From: Haemaphysalis longicornis
Taxonomy: Eukaryota > Arthropoda > Arachnida > Ixodida > Ixodidae
Assembly (NCBI GenBank): GCA_013339765.2
Contig: JABSTR010001177.1
Coordinates: forward strand, 124,001-188,000
Direction: 5' to 3'
Length of the DNA stretch: 64,000 bases
Made by a program: the position numbers and the translations under genes. Positions 46,400 through 56,102 of the stretch are shown one piece after another. The notes under the pieces were generated by a model. That model worked only from the letters and a program-made list of their open reading frames with translations. It was not told the DNA's origin and made no database searches. Positions within the stretch are counted from its first letter, which is position 1. The number at the start of each line of letters is the position of its first letter.

Positions 46400-47560
46400 T
46401 TCTGTCAAGGGAAACGCAACTCATGGTGGGAGCAGTCTTTCTTGCTTTTACTCATCCGGCCAAGCCCTTTCGGTGCACTGACAAGCCATAATCCCTGCTA
46501 ATTATTATTCAATACTAATAATTACAGTCGAACCTCATTATAACAAAGTAGTTTCGTGGCAGTAAATTAGGTTGTTGTACCCGATAGGCGTTGTAATGAT
46601 AGAGGTAAAACTTGGCTCTAACGAATCGGTAATCTGGCTAGTGGAAAAATCCTAGCCACAAAAACGCATTATTCCAGGCTTTGAACTTACTGTGAACGAG
46701 TTAATCCTTAGCTGTCTCCTTGTGGCATTTCAAACTAAATGGACCCAAACATGAGAACGTGGAATTACAACAGGGCAAAGTTCATTTGACAGAACAGGCC
46801 TCCATTATTATTTGTTTGAAGAAGGATGTGATCTTTGTACGGTGGCTTTTCATAGCACCAAACAGGATTAAGGTTTCTGCAGTGACCCCGCACAAGAGGG
46901 CCTTTTCTACTTCTACAATTTTGGGCGTCGGAAGTTTTTTCTTCATTACAGCCGACATCGCGTGTAGCTCTTGCAGTTCCACTTTCCGGCGCTGAAATGA
47001 TGCGTGACCAACCAAAGTTTGTATTTACTTCGTTATAGCCAATAATTTGCTATATCAGTGTTCATTATAATGAGGTTCAACTGTAAAAATGATTGGACTA
47101 ATTCTAGCTCAGTCCAAACGGAACTCCAAGCTGCTACCCCATGCCCGCTTCACAACATGCAGCAACAGCAGTTTTTCTTGATATTCACTCAAACTGCCAA
47201 AATGCGTCTCCTCAGTGACTAGCCAGAGTCCCTGTTAATTATTAATCATTGTTATTACTGATGATTGGACTAACTCTGGCTTAATCCGGGTGGAACTCCA
47301 AGCTGCTACCCTAAGCCCATTTCACAATACAAAGCAAGAGCTGTCTGCCATGATTTTACCCAACTGGCCAAACCGCTTCCATTCACTGACTAGCCTGAGC
47401 CACTGTTATTAATAAAAACAGATGGTTGGACGTAACTCTTGCGATGGCTACGTCAGCCTTAGCTTCAGTGAGCAATAGCGGTTTAGCCAGTTGTGTAAAA
47501 ATCAAGACCGACTGCTCTCACTACGTGAATTGTAAAGCGGGCGTTAAGTATAGCTATTAC
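46400..47560. repeat. Satellite-like units of about 174 bp, one inverted
   Basis: Units with GGAACTCCAAGCTGCTACCC, a CAACTGGCCAAACCGCTTCC-like box and a CACTGACTAGCC box repeat at 47088 and 47262. An earlier partial unit (46400-46524) is interrupted by the pogo-like element. A final unit (about 47470-47550) is in inverted orientation: its complement reads CCGCTTTACAATTCACGTAG, then CAACTGGCTAAACCGC. Confidence 0.72.
46525..47083. mobile_element. pogo/Tigger-like element, TA target
   Basis: Ends CAGTCGAACCTCATTATAA (46525) and the complement of CAGTTGAACCTCATTATAAT (47083), bordered by TA (46523-46524 and 47084-47085). The 559-bp interior has a minus-strand frame (46782-47015) that ends with a KITSFFKQ-like patch; pogo transposases often have a C-terminal FF motif, but this is too weak to call. 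It interrupts the 174-bp repeats. Confidence 0.82.
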
Positions 47561-49460
47561 AAAACGCTATCCATGGGCATGCACACACTAAAGGAAAACT
47601 TGTGAAGATTCGAATCCGAGTTCAGCCTAGTGCTCCGAACTACATTTGCAAAATTTTGCGTGCAGCTTTCCCGCTCATGGCAGTCCTTTCAACAATGATT
47701 ACTCTGCAGCTATTTGGCGAAATGTAAAATTCTTTTGCGCAGCTAATATTGGGGGTGAAAACTTGCTTTGTGCACAGGTTCACGTCTCGTACTTTGCGCG
47801 ACTAGGTTCCGGAACCATGGAAACTATCCCATAGAAATGCATGGGGAGTAAGATTTGAAGCGAATTACACAAAAACTATCCAGAATCCTGGAAAATTATT
47901 TTACTGTTTTCATCTTCACGTTGACTTCTTGATTTATGCCAAATATCACTTTCTTGAGGTGGTTTTGCTAGGTTCCTGAGAGGTCGGAACTTTGAGCGAG
48001 AAAGCTGGGCATGTCCGACGTATCCTTAAGAAATTTTGCGGGGATGTCTGCTGTACCTTGAGAAAGTGTTTAATCTTCTGCCCCTCCCACCTACCGACAC
48101 AAAGATCAACTTGCCAGAGCTTTTCCACTAGTTGACCTGCTCATTTTCTTGCATTAAATACTCTTGTTGGTGCCCTGCGTGCATGCATATTTTAGGTGAA
48201 AGATCGATGTTTCTGACCCTGTTGCTTGGACAGCTTAAGAGGTTTAGCTGAACATTTTGCGTATGGGCGCTCATATTTTTTTCCCTTTACAGATTTTCGT
48301 TTTCTTGTGTAAGACATATATATATAAATTCATTAGGCTGCTGTTCTTCGCCATGGTTGAATTTTCTTCACATGCAAGATGTCCCTGTCAACGCTTGCTT
48401 CAGCGAAGGCACGAGTGCCATCGTTGTGGCTCATTTTATGAAAACCAGAGCTAATTCGGCGCCCTCAATCAATTCATTCAAAAGAAGCTACTGAGTGTTT
48501 TAAAATATCTTTGAGGTGATCTGTTTCAGCAGAGGTGGCATTTTGTCCTTGGGTCATTCCTTCCTCTCAACTTTGCATGCTGAAAAACAACTGGAGGGAC
48601 CGCACAGCTGCTTAGAACAGGCTTCAGTTTCTCATTGCGGCATGGTGAACATCACTTTAGTTGGGACTTTAAAGATGAAGGGCAGCTATATTTTTCTAGG
48701 GGCCAAGATTAGACGGACAGACAAGGTGTTGTAAACTTTTATTGAAGCAATAGAGGAATGTGGTGTGGGAGAAGAAGCTATGGGCAACGAATGACCGTCT
48801 TAGTCCGATTGACTGTACGCGCCCGAGTTCAGGGCCCTCTGGTCTTTGAGCAGGTAATATGAGATATTTTTTCAATTGGTGCATTTATGTTAAGCAGCCA
48901 TCTGCCTCTGACTGTGGCTGAACTGACACCAGATTCTCTAAAATAATGGTCGCCATTTTGAAGGGATGCGGTATTGGTGCACAAACGCATGTGTGCCTTG
49001 GTTGGAAGTCCCACAGAGGAGTGGAAGATTGTAGAAATCGCACAGTACGTCTTGCTACTGTGCACGTCTACTCGACCTTAAAACGGCAGGCAGAAAATGC
49101 ACCCTGATTCTCCTGCTCCTCCATAGGATTCCCTAACCAAGGAAGGCGTGCACATTAATACCGCATTACATAAAAAATACAGCCATAATTTTAGAGAATT
49201 CAGGCCCTGATGTCTGGTATTCCACTGGTGTGCCCTATAAATGTGAAAGCACTGCTTGACTCGGTAGGCTGAAATCCGGCATCCCAACAGAGAAATGGTT
49301 GGCAAAATGAATGACAGCCTGGTCACACACACAATGCACCCATGATCTTTCAGAGATCTCCAAATACCATATTGTACATAGGCTCGTACCGTCAGGCTCA
49401 ATTGTTATTACCAATAATAAGAATAAGTGTAATTAATAAGCAGTTTATTTTACCACACAC
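47561..49460. other. No supported gene
   Basis: Short frames only. No domains, RNA genes or paired repeat ends were seen. Confidence 0.4.
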
Positions 49461-49705
49461 GACCCGCCGCGGTGGCTCAGTGGCTCAGGTGTTGCGCTGC
49501 TGGGCACGAGGTCGCGGGTTCGGTTCCCGTCCGCGGCGGCCGCTTTTCTGATGGAGGCGAAAAGCAAAAAACGCCCGTGTGTACGTGATTTCGGCGCACG
49601 TTAAAGATCCCCGGGTGGTCAAAATTAATCCGGAGCCCTCCACTACGGCGCGCCTCATCGCCTGCGTTGCGTCGGCGCGTTAAACCCTACAATCAATCAA
49701 AATCA
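49461..49705 (+). mobile_element. Ruka-like tRNA-derived SINE
   Basis: CCGCCGCGGTGGCTCAGTGG (A-box region), GGTCGCGGGTTCGGTTCCCG (B box), GATGGAGGCGAAAAGCAAAA, GCACGTTAAAGATCCCCGGG and TCCGGAGCCCTCCACTACGG follow in order. This is the layout of Ruka, a SINE family of ixodid ticks, and matches the copy at 28409-28625. It would be transcribed by RNA polymerase III from the internal boxes and moved by a LINE. The copy ends near an AATCAATCAAAATC tail. Confidence 0.92.
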
Positions 49706-51110
49706 TTTTACCACACAACATATAGCGAAGTTGATGGTGCCGTGACTTCATTGTTATGTCCAATGATATAAGTGGGTTGGACTGTAAATGTAATGTTCCG
49801 GTGGGTTGTTTTTATTCCTTCGAAATAATCTTATTCTGCTAAAACTCCCGTATTTTTTCTCTCCAAAACAGATTTATTGCCGCTCCCAAAAGGTCCGAAA
49901 TGACTGGGGCCAACCACATCAGTGGGTTCCAGTTGCTTTGAGGCCTCTGGACAGCTGTCAGTAGTTCCCGATGTGCCCTGCACTTCGAACCAGGCGGCAG
50001 AGCAGGTCGCGACAGCTCGGAGTAAAAGGGGATTTGCACGGCCATGGTCCAAACCAACGGATAAGCGTGTAATGTGACCTTGTCGTAAGCTCGTGCAGTT
50101 AAGTATCTGACCAGAAAAGCTCACTTAAATTGGGCAGGTTTACTTATCAAGGACTTGATTGCGGTAGTGACATTACACAGGATGCAGCTAGAGACAGGGC
50201 GCAACACACGCCGCGTTTTATGTGTATGTTTCAAAATAGCCTACACGCCTTTCCTTCGTATTTAGTTATGCTTCGGCAGAAACGAGGCAGCTCACGAAGT
50301 GGCTTCGCCATCCGGGTGGGTGCTAACCTATATGTAAACCCCGGAGACAGATCGGCGAGGAACACACCAGTGTCTTAAAGTGAGATCACGCAACATTACC
50401 GCCTCTCCCGTCAAGTCCGCCCTCATGCTAATAACAAACTAATGAACATGCAAGCACACCTGTGGTGCCTCCTGCAAAAAAACGCCTTCCCAAACGCCGC
50501 AAACAGCCGTTAGTACGCTCCCCACCCCTGATTGTACCCTACGCGGCGCGCCAGCCAGCCTACCTCTCAGGAGCAGTAGGTGGAGGCCCTGCGTAGCCCG
50601 GTCGCGTATTCCCAAACCATATCCCATAAAGGCCCAGGCCGACCACACCCCCTTCAAACGGCGACGTCACAAGTGACGTCACTTTCTCTTCGTCCGCGAC
50701 TTCATGCAACGTGGATTTTTTTCTTCTCGCTTTGGACGGCGGCCGATGGTTTCGCTCCGTGCGCGAGGCTGGGGCTGCGGCGCTGGGGAGCTGACACACA
50801 TTTAATAGAAGTTAAAGGCCCAACCACATGCAGCGTACTTTCGACGTTTTCTCGCGTGGCGACGCGAGCTGACGCACGAGCAACGCCGAGGTCTACGCTC
50901 GCCAGATATCGGCGTCGACGCAGCGCGAGAAAGCAGCGGAAAGCTGGCAGCAGCGGTCGGGTTTCACGTCCTTCTCGTGCGTTGGGGTAATTCCTTTCAG
51001 CAGAAGAGAATCAATTTCTTTTTAACTTGCGGTTATCGGCTGCCTTGAGACAAATTGCAAGCTATTTCTGTTCCAAAGCGCTCATTCATTTGTGGCTTGT
51101 TTGGTTGTCA
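49706..51110. other. No gene; lone TTAAAGGCCCAACCACATG end
   Basis: TTAA (50812-50815) followed by AGGCCCAACCACATGCAGCG looks like a left end of a TTAA element with a GC-rich interior (50830-50990). A relative starts at 52370 (TTAAAGTCCTAACCACATGG). Neither has a visible right end, so I do not define an element. Confidence 0.45.
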
Positions 51111-51117
51111 TCGGGGA

Positions 51118-51395
51118 GATCGGGTATTTGCGATAGCTTTTTTTTAGTTAAATAAGGGAGCTCTGGCTACGTCGCTTGTAGTATTAGCATGATGGGGCTT
51201 GGCTGCAAGATTGGTGCGTGACGACCAAGCCTTATCCACGCCAGAATGCTAGCGGCGCATGCCATTCCATTCGTTGCTACCGTGGCTTGCGCAGAGAAGA
51301 CCGAGGTTTTGCTATAGCTTTTCTTGACTCAAATAAGGGGGCTGTGGTTACATCGTTTGTAGTAATAGCATAACTGGCCTAGGATTCAAGATGGG
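51118..51395. repeat. Diverged tandem duplication, about 184-bp step
   Basis: A block containing GC-ATAGCTTTT-TT, AAATAAGGG-GCT-TGG-TAC and TTGTAGTA-TAGCAT appears at about 51118 and again at about 51300. It runs directly into the dispersed repeat at 51396. Confidence 0.7.
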
Positions 51396-51873
51396 TGCGT
51401 AAGAAACAAGCGTTACCACGGCTCAAATCTCTCAAACATGATCAAAGCAAATCACTCGACAATATTCGTTGGCAGCCTCTGTTAGGGTACCAAATTCTTT
51501 GGACCCGCGTGTTCTCCTGGCGTGGTCGAGCGGTTGCGCGCTTGCGCACTTGTGTCCTTGCGTTCTGTTTTGAAAGCCCATGGTTCGAATCTTGCCGAAA
51601 CCTCGTTTTTTTTTGCAATGAGGGTTTCACCGGCTTTTCTTTTTTTTTCAAAGCAAACAAAGGGGGAAGAGTGCCTTGCAGTTTAACCTACAAGTGACGT
51701 TCAACGGTACCCTCAGTATCAAAGCAGCAGAGAAATTTGCTTTGCTCACACTTTGAATTCATGAAGCTGCAGTCGGTACATAACATCAAGGTTAAATCAA
51801 GTAGCAAGTAAAGTTGTGCTAAGTGCGTCTTCGTTCATTATCCTATCTTATTTTGTTCAGATTTGACGGTACT
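51396..51873 (+). repeat. Dispersed repeat with tRNA-like box, direct copy
   Basis: Nearly identical in inverted orientation to 63478-64000. It begins GTAAGAAACAAGCGTTACCA, passes through a tRNA-like segment (51516-51600), poly-T tracts and a block ending GTTCAGATTTGACGGTA-TGAC, where homology stops in both copies. No coding content: frames across it are unsupported. Confidence 0.85.
51516..51600 (+). other. tRNA-Ser/Leu-like segment in dispersed repeat
   Basis: A-box-like GTGGTCGAGCGGTTGCGCGC and B box TGGTTCGAATCTTGCC are spaced as in a long-variable-arm tRNA, followed by a T-run (51608-51616) suitable for pol III termination. A clean anticodon stem is not evident. The second copy (about 63741-63832, minus) keeps both boxes. 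Probably a tRNA-derived SINE head. Confidence 0.5.
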
Positions 51874-51879
51874 GACACA

Positions 51880-52588
51880 ATTATAAAAACGGATCAACAC
51901 GCTCGCTGATGTTAACAGCAGACGAGTGACCGACGTACGCGCGTGCTTTCGAGCGATTGGGAGCAAACGTTCTGCGCTTCGGTACGGAATCCAAAAGACC
52001 ACCCAAGATCAAAAAACATTTTCGTCTTCACTGTAATGATAGCGAGTGTTCACTATCAGGAACGTAAACAATGACCACATGTACGGGAAAAAGCGTCCGC
52101 CTGCGCGCGCACTTAGAGCACCGCGCCCAGCGCTAACTTAACTAGGAACAGGATCGAAGGCGAGCGTCTGCAGGCTCGCAAGAGAGTGCGGAGAGTGAGA
52201 AGCGAGAACAGGTATGCAAAGGTATACTTCGTGCTTCAGCTTCCCAGCGCGTACGGCATGCTCGCGCACGGAGTGAAACCATCGATCGCCGCGAAGCAGC
52301 GCGACCACAAAAGACCAAAACAAATTTTTGTCAATTTTTTGCTTTCAGGAACGTATAGGTACGAAAAGGTTAAAGTCCTAACCACATGGACGGGAAATCA
52401 CGCGTCGCGCGAGCGTCGGCGTCGTTCGGCGGCAACACGCAGACACGGGCACTTTCAATCGCGATTGAAGTGAATCGCGATCGAGTTATCGAACGCGCTC
52501 GAAGCATTGCCGCTGCTACACGGCACGTTTCAATCGCGATCGAGAAGTTGCACCGGTTGATTTGTCTACGCCAGATGGCGCTAACAAT
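51880..52588. other. Non-coding, with a lone TTAA-element-like end
   Basis: TTAAAGTCCTAACCACATGG at 52370 resembles the end at 50812. The GC-rich part (52400-52560) holds several TCGCGATCGAG/CAATCGCGAT motifs, also present near 63160-63240 on the far side of the LINE; these look like one MITE type or one target split by the LINE. Confidence 0.4.
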
Positions 52589-52778
52589 GTATCTCCCCTA
52601 GGGGAGATACGGCAGAGTAGTCCTCACATGCTGCGGCCCCCACTCCCGACACCTCGAAGACCCCAACGTGTGCGTCGAGTGAGTGTGCGACCTGTTTATG
52701 GACTATTCATACCGACGAAGTCGTCACACGGGGGAACACTGCTAAGCCTAACGCATTGCCTCGGCGCGGCCGGCCGCC

Positions 52779-54557
52779 GTGGCTGCCCCGTCAGCCCCCA
52801 GCCAGCCCCCGCCGACAACAATGAAACCCACCGACACACGACGCCCACCAACTTCAAACGGTCGCCCGCTGGGTTCGGACCGGGAAGAACAACTCGAAGA
52901 AAATAACATGGACTTCCAGGAACACGTAGCATCAAACAAAGCGACGTATCCTGGTGACACAGCGAATGCTACCGGCCAACCGGTAGAGGCGGACGACGAC
53001 GCAAGCTGGACCCAAGCCATCAGCCGTCGTACCAAACAGAGACTGCTCAAAGAAACCCGTCTGCGCACCGTAACCAACGCTTCCATCGGAAACGCCACGA
53101 AGGCAGGTACTCTCGGTACGTTGCCCATTAAACCTACCGAGTGGCAGAGCAGACCACGCACGAGGCTGCCCCCACTGCCAAAGGAAGATGTAAAAATAAT
53201 TATCAGGCCGAAGCAAGGACTGTCAATAAAAGACCACTCAACGGTAGAAATTACCCAAGCCATAGCAAGAGCATGTGGAAATAAGACGCAAAGCCTGCAT
53301 GACCTAATTATCAGACCACGCCTAGGATCGAATATCCTTATACTCATTACCTCCAACATGGAGGCGGCCAACGAGCTACGAAAAATACGAAGCGTAACGC
53401 TTAGAGAGGCGGAGTATGAAGTCACTGCATATGTGGTCTTCTCGGAAAACGAAGTGAGAGGCGTGGTGCATGGATTCCCGCCAAATACTTCCTCGGAAGA
53501 GCTAATGCAAGGCACCCGAATCCGCACGCTCGATACTAAGCTCACTCACGCCCGAATGTTGGGCCAAACAAAAACAGCTCTGCTTACCTTCGAAGCAAGA
53601 ACAGCACCACGGGTGGTTTACTTTTACGGAGGAGAGATGCCCTGCTACCTCTACCGATCGACTCGACAATACTGCCAGATCTGCATGACGGCAGGGCACA
53701 GAGCCGACGTCTGCCCAACGCCAAATACACGCAAATGTCGAACGTGCGGAATAGCGAACCCAATCGAAAATCACCCCTGCACACCAAAATGTGCTCTTTG
53801 CAAGGAAAGCCACGTCACCGGAGCAAAAGAACGCCGTCAAAAACTACAGAAGGCCCGGATACCACCGGGCAATCAAAGCAGAAAACAACTCATACCACGC
53901 TGGTTCAGCAGTGATTGGCCAACCCCAGAGGAGGCTGCAGGAACCGGTCAACAACGCAAGAGAAGCCAATCACGCCAACCTCGAAAAGGTGAGGCCAAAA
54001 TTGCCGAAAACGAAGGCAAAGGAAGACAAAAAAGACCAGAGAAGCCCTCTTCTGACCAACAACCCGACAGGACGAACACCAAAAAAAAAGGCAAAGTCAA
54101 CACAGGAACAAACATGGGCAGCTGTTGCCACAACACTTCAAGTAACAAACAGCAAAATCGACCAATTCCAAGCACATCAAGGTCGAATAATTCAAGAACT
54201 TCGCGAACAGGTGGCGCAACAAAACCTAGAAATAACGCGACTGAAACACCAACTTCTGGCTGCACAAGCCAAAGAACGCCGACAGGAACAGGTGCTGGCA
54301 CTCCCCGTTATAACTCAATCGGCACTGCAAGACCCCAGTGGACTACTGGAGTACTTGCTCCAAATGCAAAAAAAACGCTCGTGATGAGGATGGCGTATAT
54401 ACAGAATAACTTAGCCATTCGACCCCTTAAAAGACTGACCTCGGGAAAACGAAAGCAGCAAACACCAGATCAGCAACACGAGAAATCCATGGCCCTAGAA
54501 GAAGACTCCCACCTAACTGACACCGATACTTCCGACGCTGACCAGACGGAGGAGTAA
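52779..54557 (+). CDS. I-group LINE ORF1, RNA-binding protein
   Basis: 592 open codons. An N-terminal Pro/Thr-rich region is followed by a putative RRM-like gag domain (about residues 135-290, KEDVKIIIRPKQGLSIKDHS onward). Zinc knuckles come next: C299-C302-H307-C312 (CQICMTAGHRADVC), then C320/C323, and CALCKESHVTGAKER, where the final Cys expected after KE is Arg. ORF1 proteins coat the LINE RNA in a ribonucleoprotein. The C-terminal coiled-coil part is in the +1 phase (53791-54384: QVTNSKIDQFQAHQGRIIQE and onward), while the last 60 residues are back in phase 0. So two compensating indels probably replaced the coiled coil with an alternative peptide. Confidence 0.8.
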   Translation: MAAPSAPSQPPPTTMKPTDTRRPPTSNGRPLGSDREEQLEENNMDFQEHVASNKATYPGDTANATGQPVEADDDASWTQAISRRTKQRLLKETRLRTVTNASIGNATKAGTLGTLPIKPTEWQSRPRTRLPPLPKEDVKIIIRPKQGLSIKDHSTVEITQAIARACGNKTQSLHDLIIRPRLGSNILILITSNMEAANELRKIRSVTLREAEYEVTAYVVFSENEVRGVVHGFPPNTSSEELMQGTRIRTLDTKLTHARMLGQTKTALLTFEARTAPRVVYFYGGEMPCYLYRSTRQYCQICMTAGHRADVCPTPNTRKCRTCGIANPIENHPCTPKCALCKESHVTGAKERRQKLQKARIPPGNQSRKQLIPRWFSSDWPTPEEAAGTGQQRKRSQSRQPRKGEAKIAENEGKGRQKRPEKPSSDQQPDRTNTKKKGKVNTGTNMGSCCHNTSSNKQQNRPIPSTSRSNNSRTSRTGGATKPRNNATETPTSGCTSQRTPTGTGAGTPRYNSIGTARPQWTTGVLAPNAKKTLVMRMAYIQNNLAIRPLKRLTSGKRKQQTPDQQHEKSMALEEDSHLTDTDTSDADQTEE

Positions 54558-54558
54558 G

Positions 54559-54774
54559 AAGCGCGCAAACCCGACCGGCTACGACATCTGGCATTGCAAC
54601 TGTCGGAGCCTCAGTACGAAGAAACACATCCTAGAACAACACATTGCCACGCTGTCGTCCAAACCCATTGCAATATGCCTGCAGGAAGCTGGTCACGCAG
54701 TCAATCCACATGGCTACCAACAGGCCTCCAGTACCACACAAGTAGCGACATATACCATTGGCGGAGGGAGCTGT
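54559..54774 (+). pseudogene. I-group ORF2, endonuclease N-terminal part
   Basis: Immediately after ORF1, in the same phase, DIWHCNCRSLSTKKHILEQH and KPIAICLQEAGHAVNPHGYQ give the first blocks of an APE-type endonuclease: the Asn of NCRSL and the catalytic Glu of LQEAG. It stops at GGGSCN, where the second LINE begins. The rest of the domain resumes after 59257. The start codon of ORF2 is not evident. Confidence 0.85.
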
Positions 54775-55215
54775 AATACATCCCAGCTCCCCCCGCCAAC
54801 GTTAGATGCAGCTGTGTCCTCCGTCTGGCAACGGGGATACGTCACCGCTGCTGTCGTCACTGGAGGAGCGGAATATAAGGAGCACTCAGCGGCCATCCAC
54901 CTTGGGCAGGACACCGTTTCGACAATGGTTCGCTCACCCGTGCTGTTATTCCAGGCCTTTCTGCTCTGGACCTCCCGTCCTTGGCCGCATGGATCGGAGC
55001 TCGCCGCTACCGGTCACCAATTTCGGCCCTGGAATACATCCCAGCTCCACCCGCCAACGTTAGATGCAGCTGTGTCCTGCGTCTGGCAACGGGGATAAGT
55101 CACCGCTGCTGTCGTCACCGGAGGAGCGGAATATAAGGAGCACTCAGCGGCCATTCACCTTGGGCACGGCACCGTTTCGACGATGGTTCGCTCACCCGTG
55201 CTGTTATTCCAGGTT
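54775..55215 (+). promoter_or_regulatory. Tandem 258-bp 5' monomers with TATA-like box
   Basis: AATACATCCCAGCTCC starts at 54775 and again at 55033. Over the roughly 182 aligned bases I count about eight differences. Each unit has GGAATATAAGGAGCACTCAG (TATA-like) and an ATG near its end (ATGGTTCGCTCACCCG). The second unit breaks off after TTATTCCAG, where ORF1 begins. Repeated 5' UTR monomers acting as internal promoters are known in mouse L1 and some arthropod LINEs. Confidence 0.75.
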
Positions 55216-55909
55216 AGTTACCGGAACTCTGCTGCTTGCGCAAAGAGTAGCAATCGCTGTTTGTTGGCGGTGTCGTGCCCACCAGAGTTGCTTGATGTGA
55301 AAAAGCATGTAACCTTATTGTTGAATCATATGCCATCTGTTCTATCAAATCTGCCCTTGATGCTATCGGGTGACGTGGAAGCCAACCCCGGTCCGATGAG
55401 CAAAGCGGAGGCAGAGGCGTTTGATTCCGCGTTAGCAGCAACTACGCAAGCTGGAAACTGGGCTTGGGGCTGTACTCGCTGACCTAAAGATCGTCAAGGA
55501 TAACCAGGAGGTTACAAGAAACGAAATTAAGGCATTAACAACGCAAATTGCTGCGCTCGGATCAAACGCTTCGTCAAGTGCTACCGTTGCCCCTCCAAGT
55601 AACAATGCTTTAAAAACTATCGCTACCCAGCTTCAAACAACAACTTCTAGGTGTGACGATGCTGAGAACCGCATGCGAAGGTCTAACTTGCTGTTTTTTG
55701 GAATGGCGGATGACGAAAAAGAAGATTGGGCGGGATCTGAGGAAAAAATAATCGCTTTTTGTTCTCAAAATCTGCAAATTCCTACAACCTGTGCTCAATT
55801 CGAACGTGTACATAGATTAGGCAAGTTCACGACAGAAAAAAACCGTCCAATAATTGCGAAATTCACCTCATTTAAAGACAAGACATCCTGGGCGCTGCTC
55901 ACAAACTAA
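55183..55909 (+). pseudogene. CR1/L2-group ORF1 with N-terminal 2A motif
   Basis: From ATG 55183 the frame reads through LPLMLSGDVEANPGP (residues 57-71, ending at 55395), a 2A ribosome-skipping motif: D-V-E-x-N-P-G then P, with cleavage expected between G70 and P71. A new chain would start PMSKAEAEAF. A frameshift near 55445-55450 moves the rest to another phase: a coiled-coil-like part (LETGLGAVLADLKIVKDNQE) and an RRM-like block (RRSNLLFFGMADDEKEDWAG, then RVHRLGKFTTEKNRPIIAKF). It ends in a stop at 55907-55909. The 2A could separate a leader from the RNA-binding ORF1 protein. Confidence 0.82.
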
Positions 55910-56102
55910 AAAACAGATTTCGCTATCGGTGACGACTTTTCCTTTTCTACTTGGTTAGCTAGAAGGAAATTAGTGACGTTTGCCTCGAGATCTAGACAAA
56001 CCTTTCAAGCTGAATGTTGACAAACTGCACATAGATAAAAAAAAAAACGTACTTTTACGACAATGCTAGAGACACCGTCGTCCAATGTAAAATATAGCTA
56101 GA

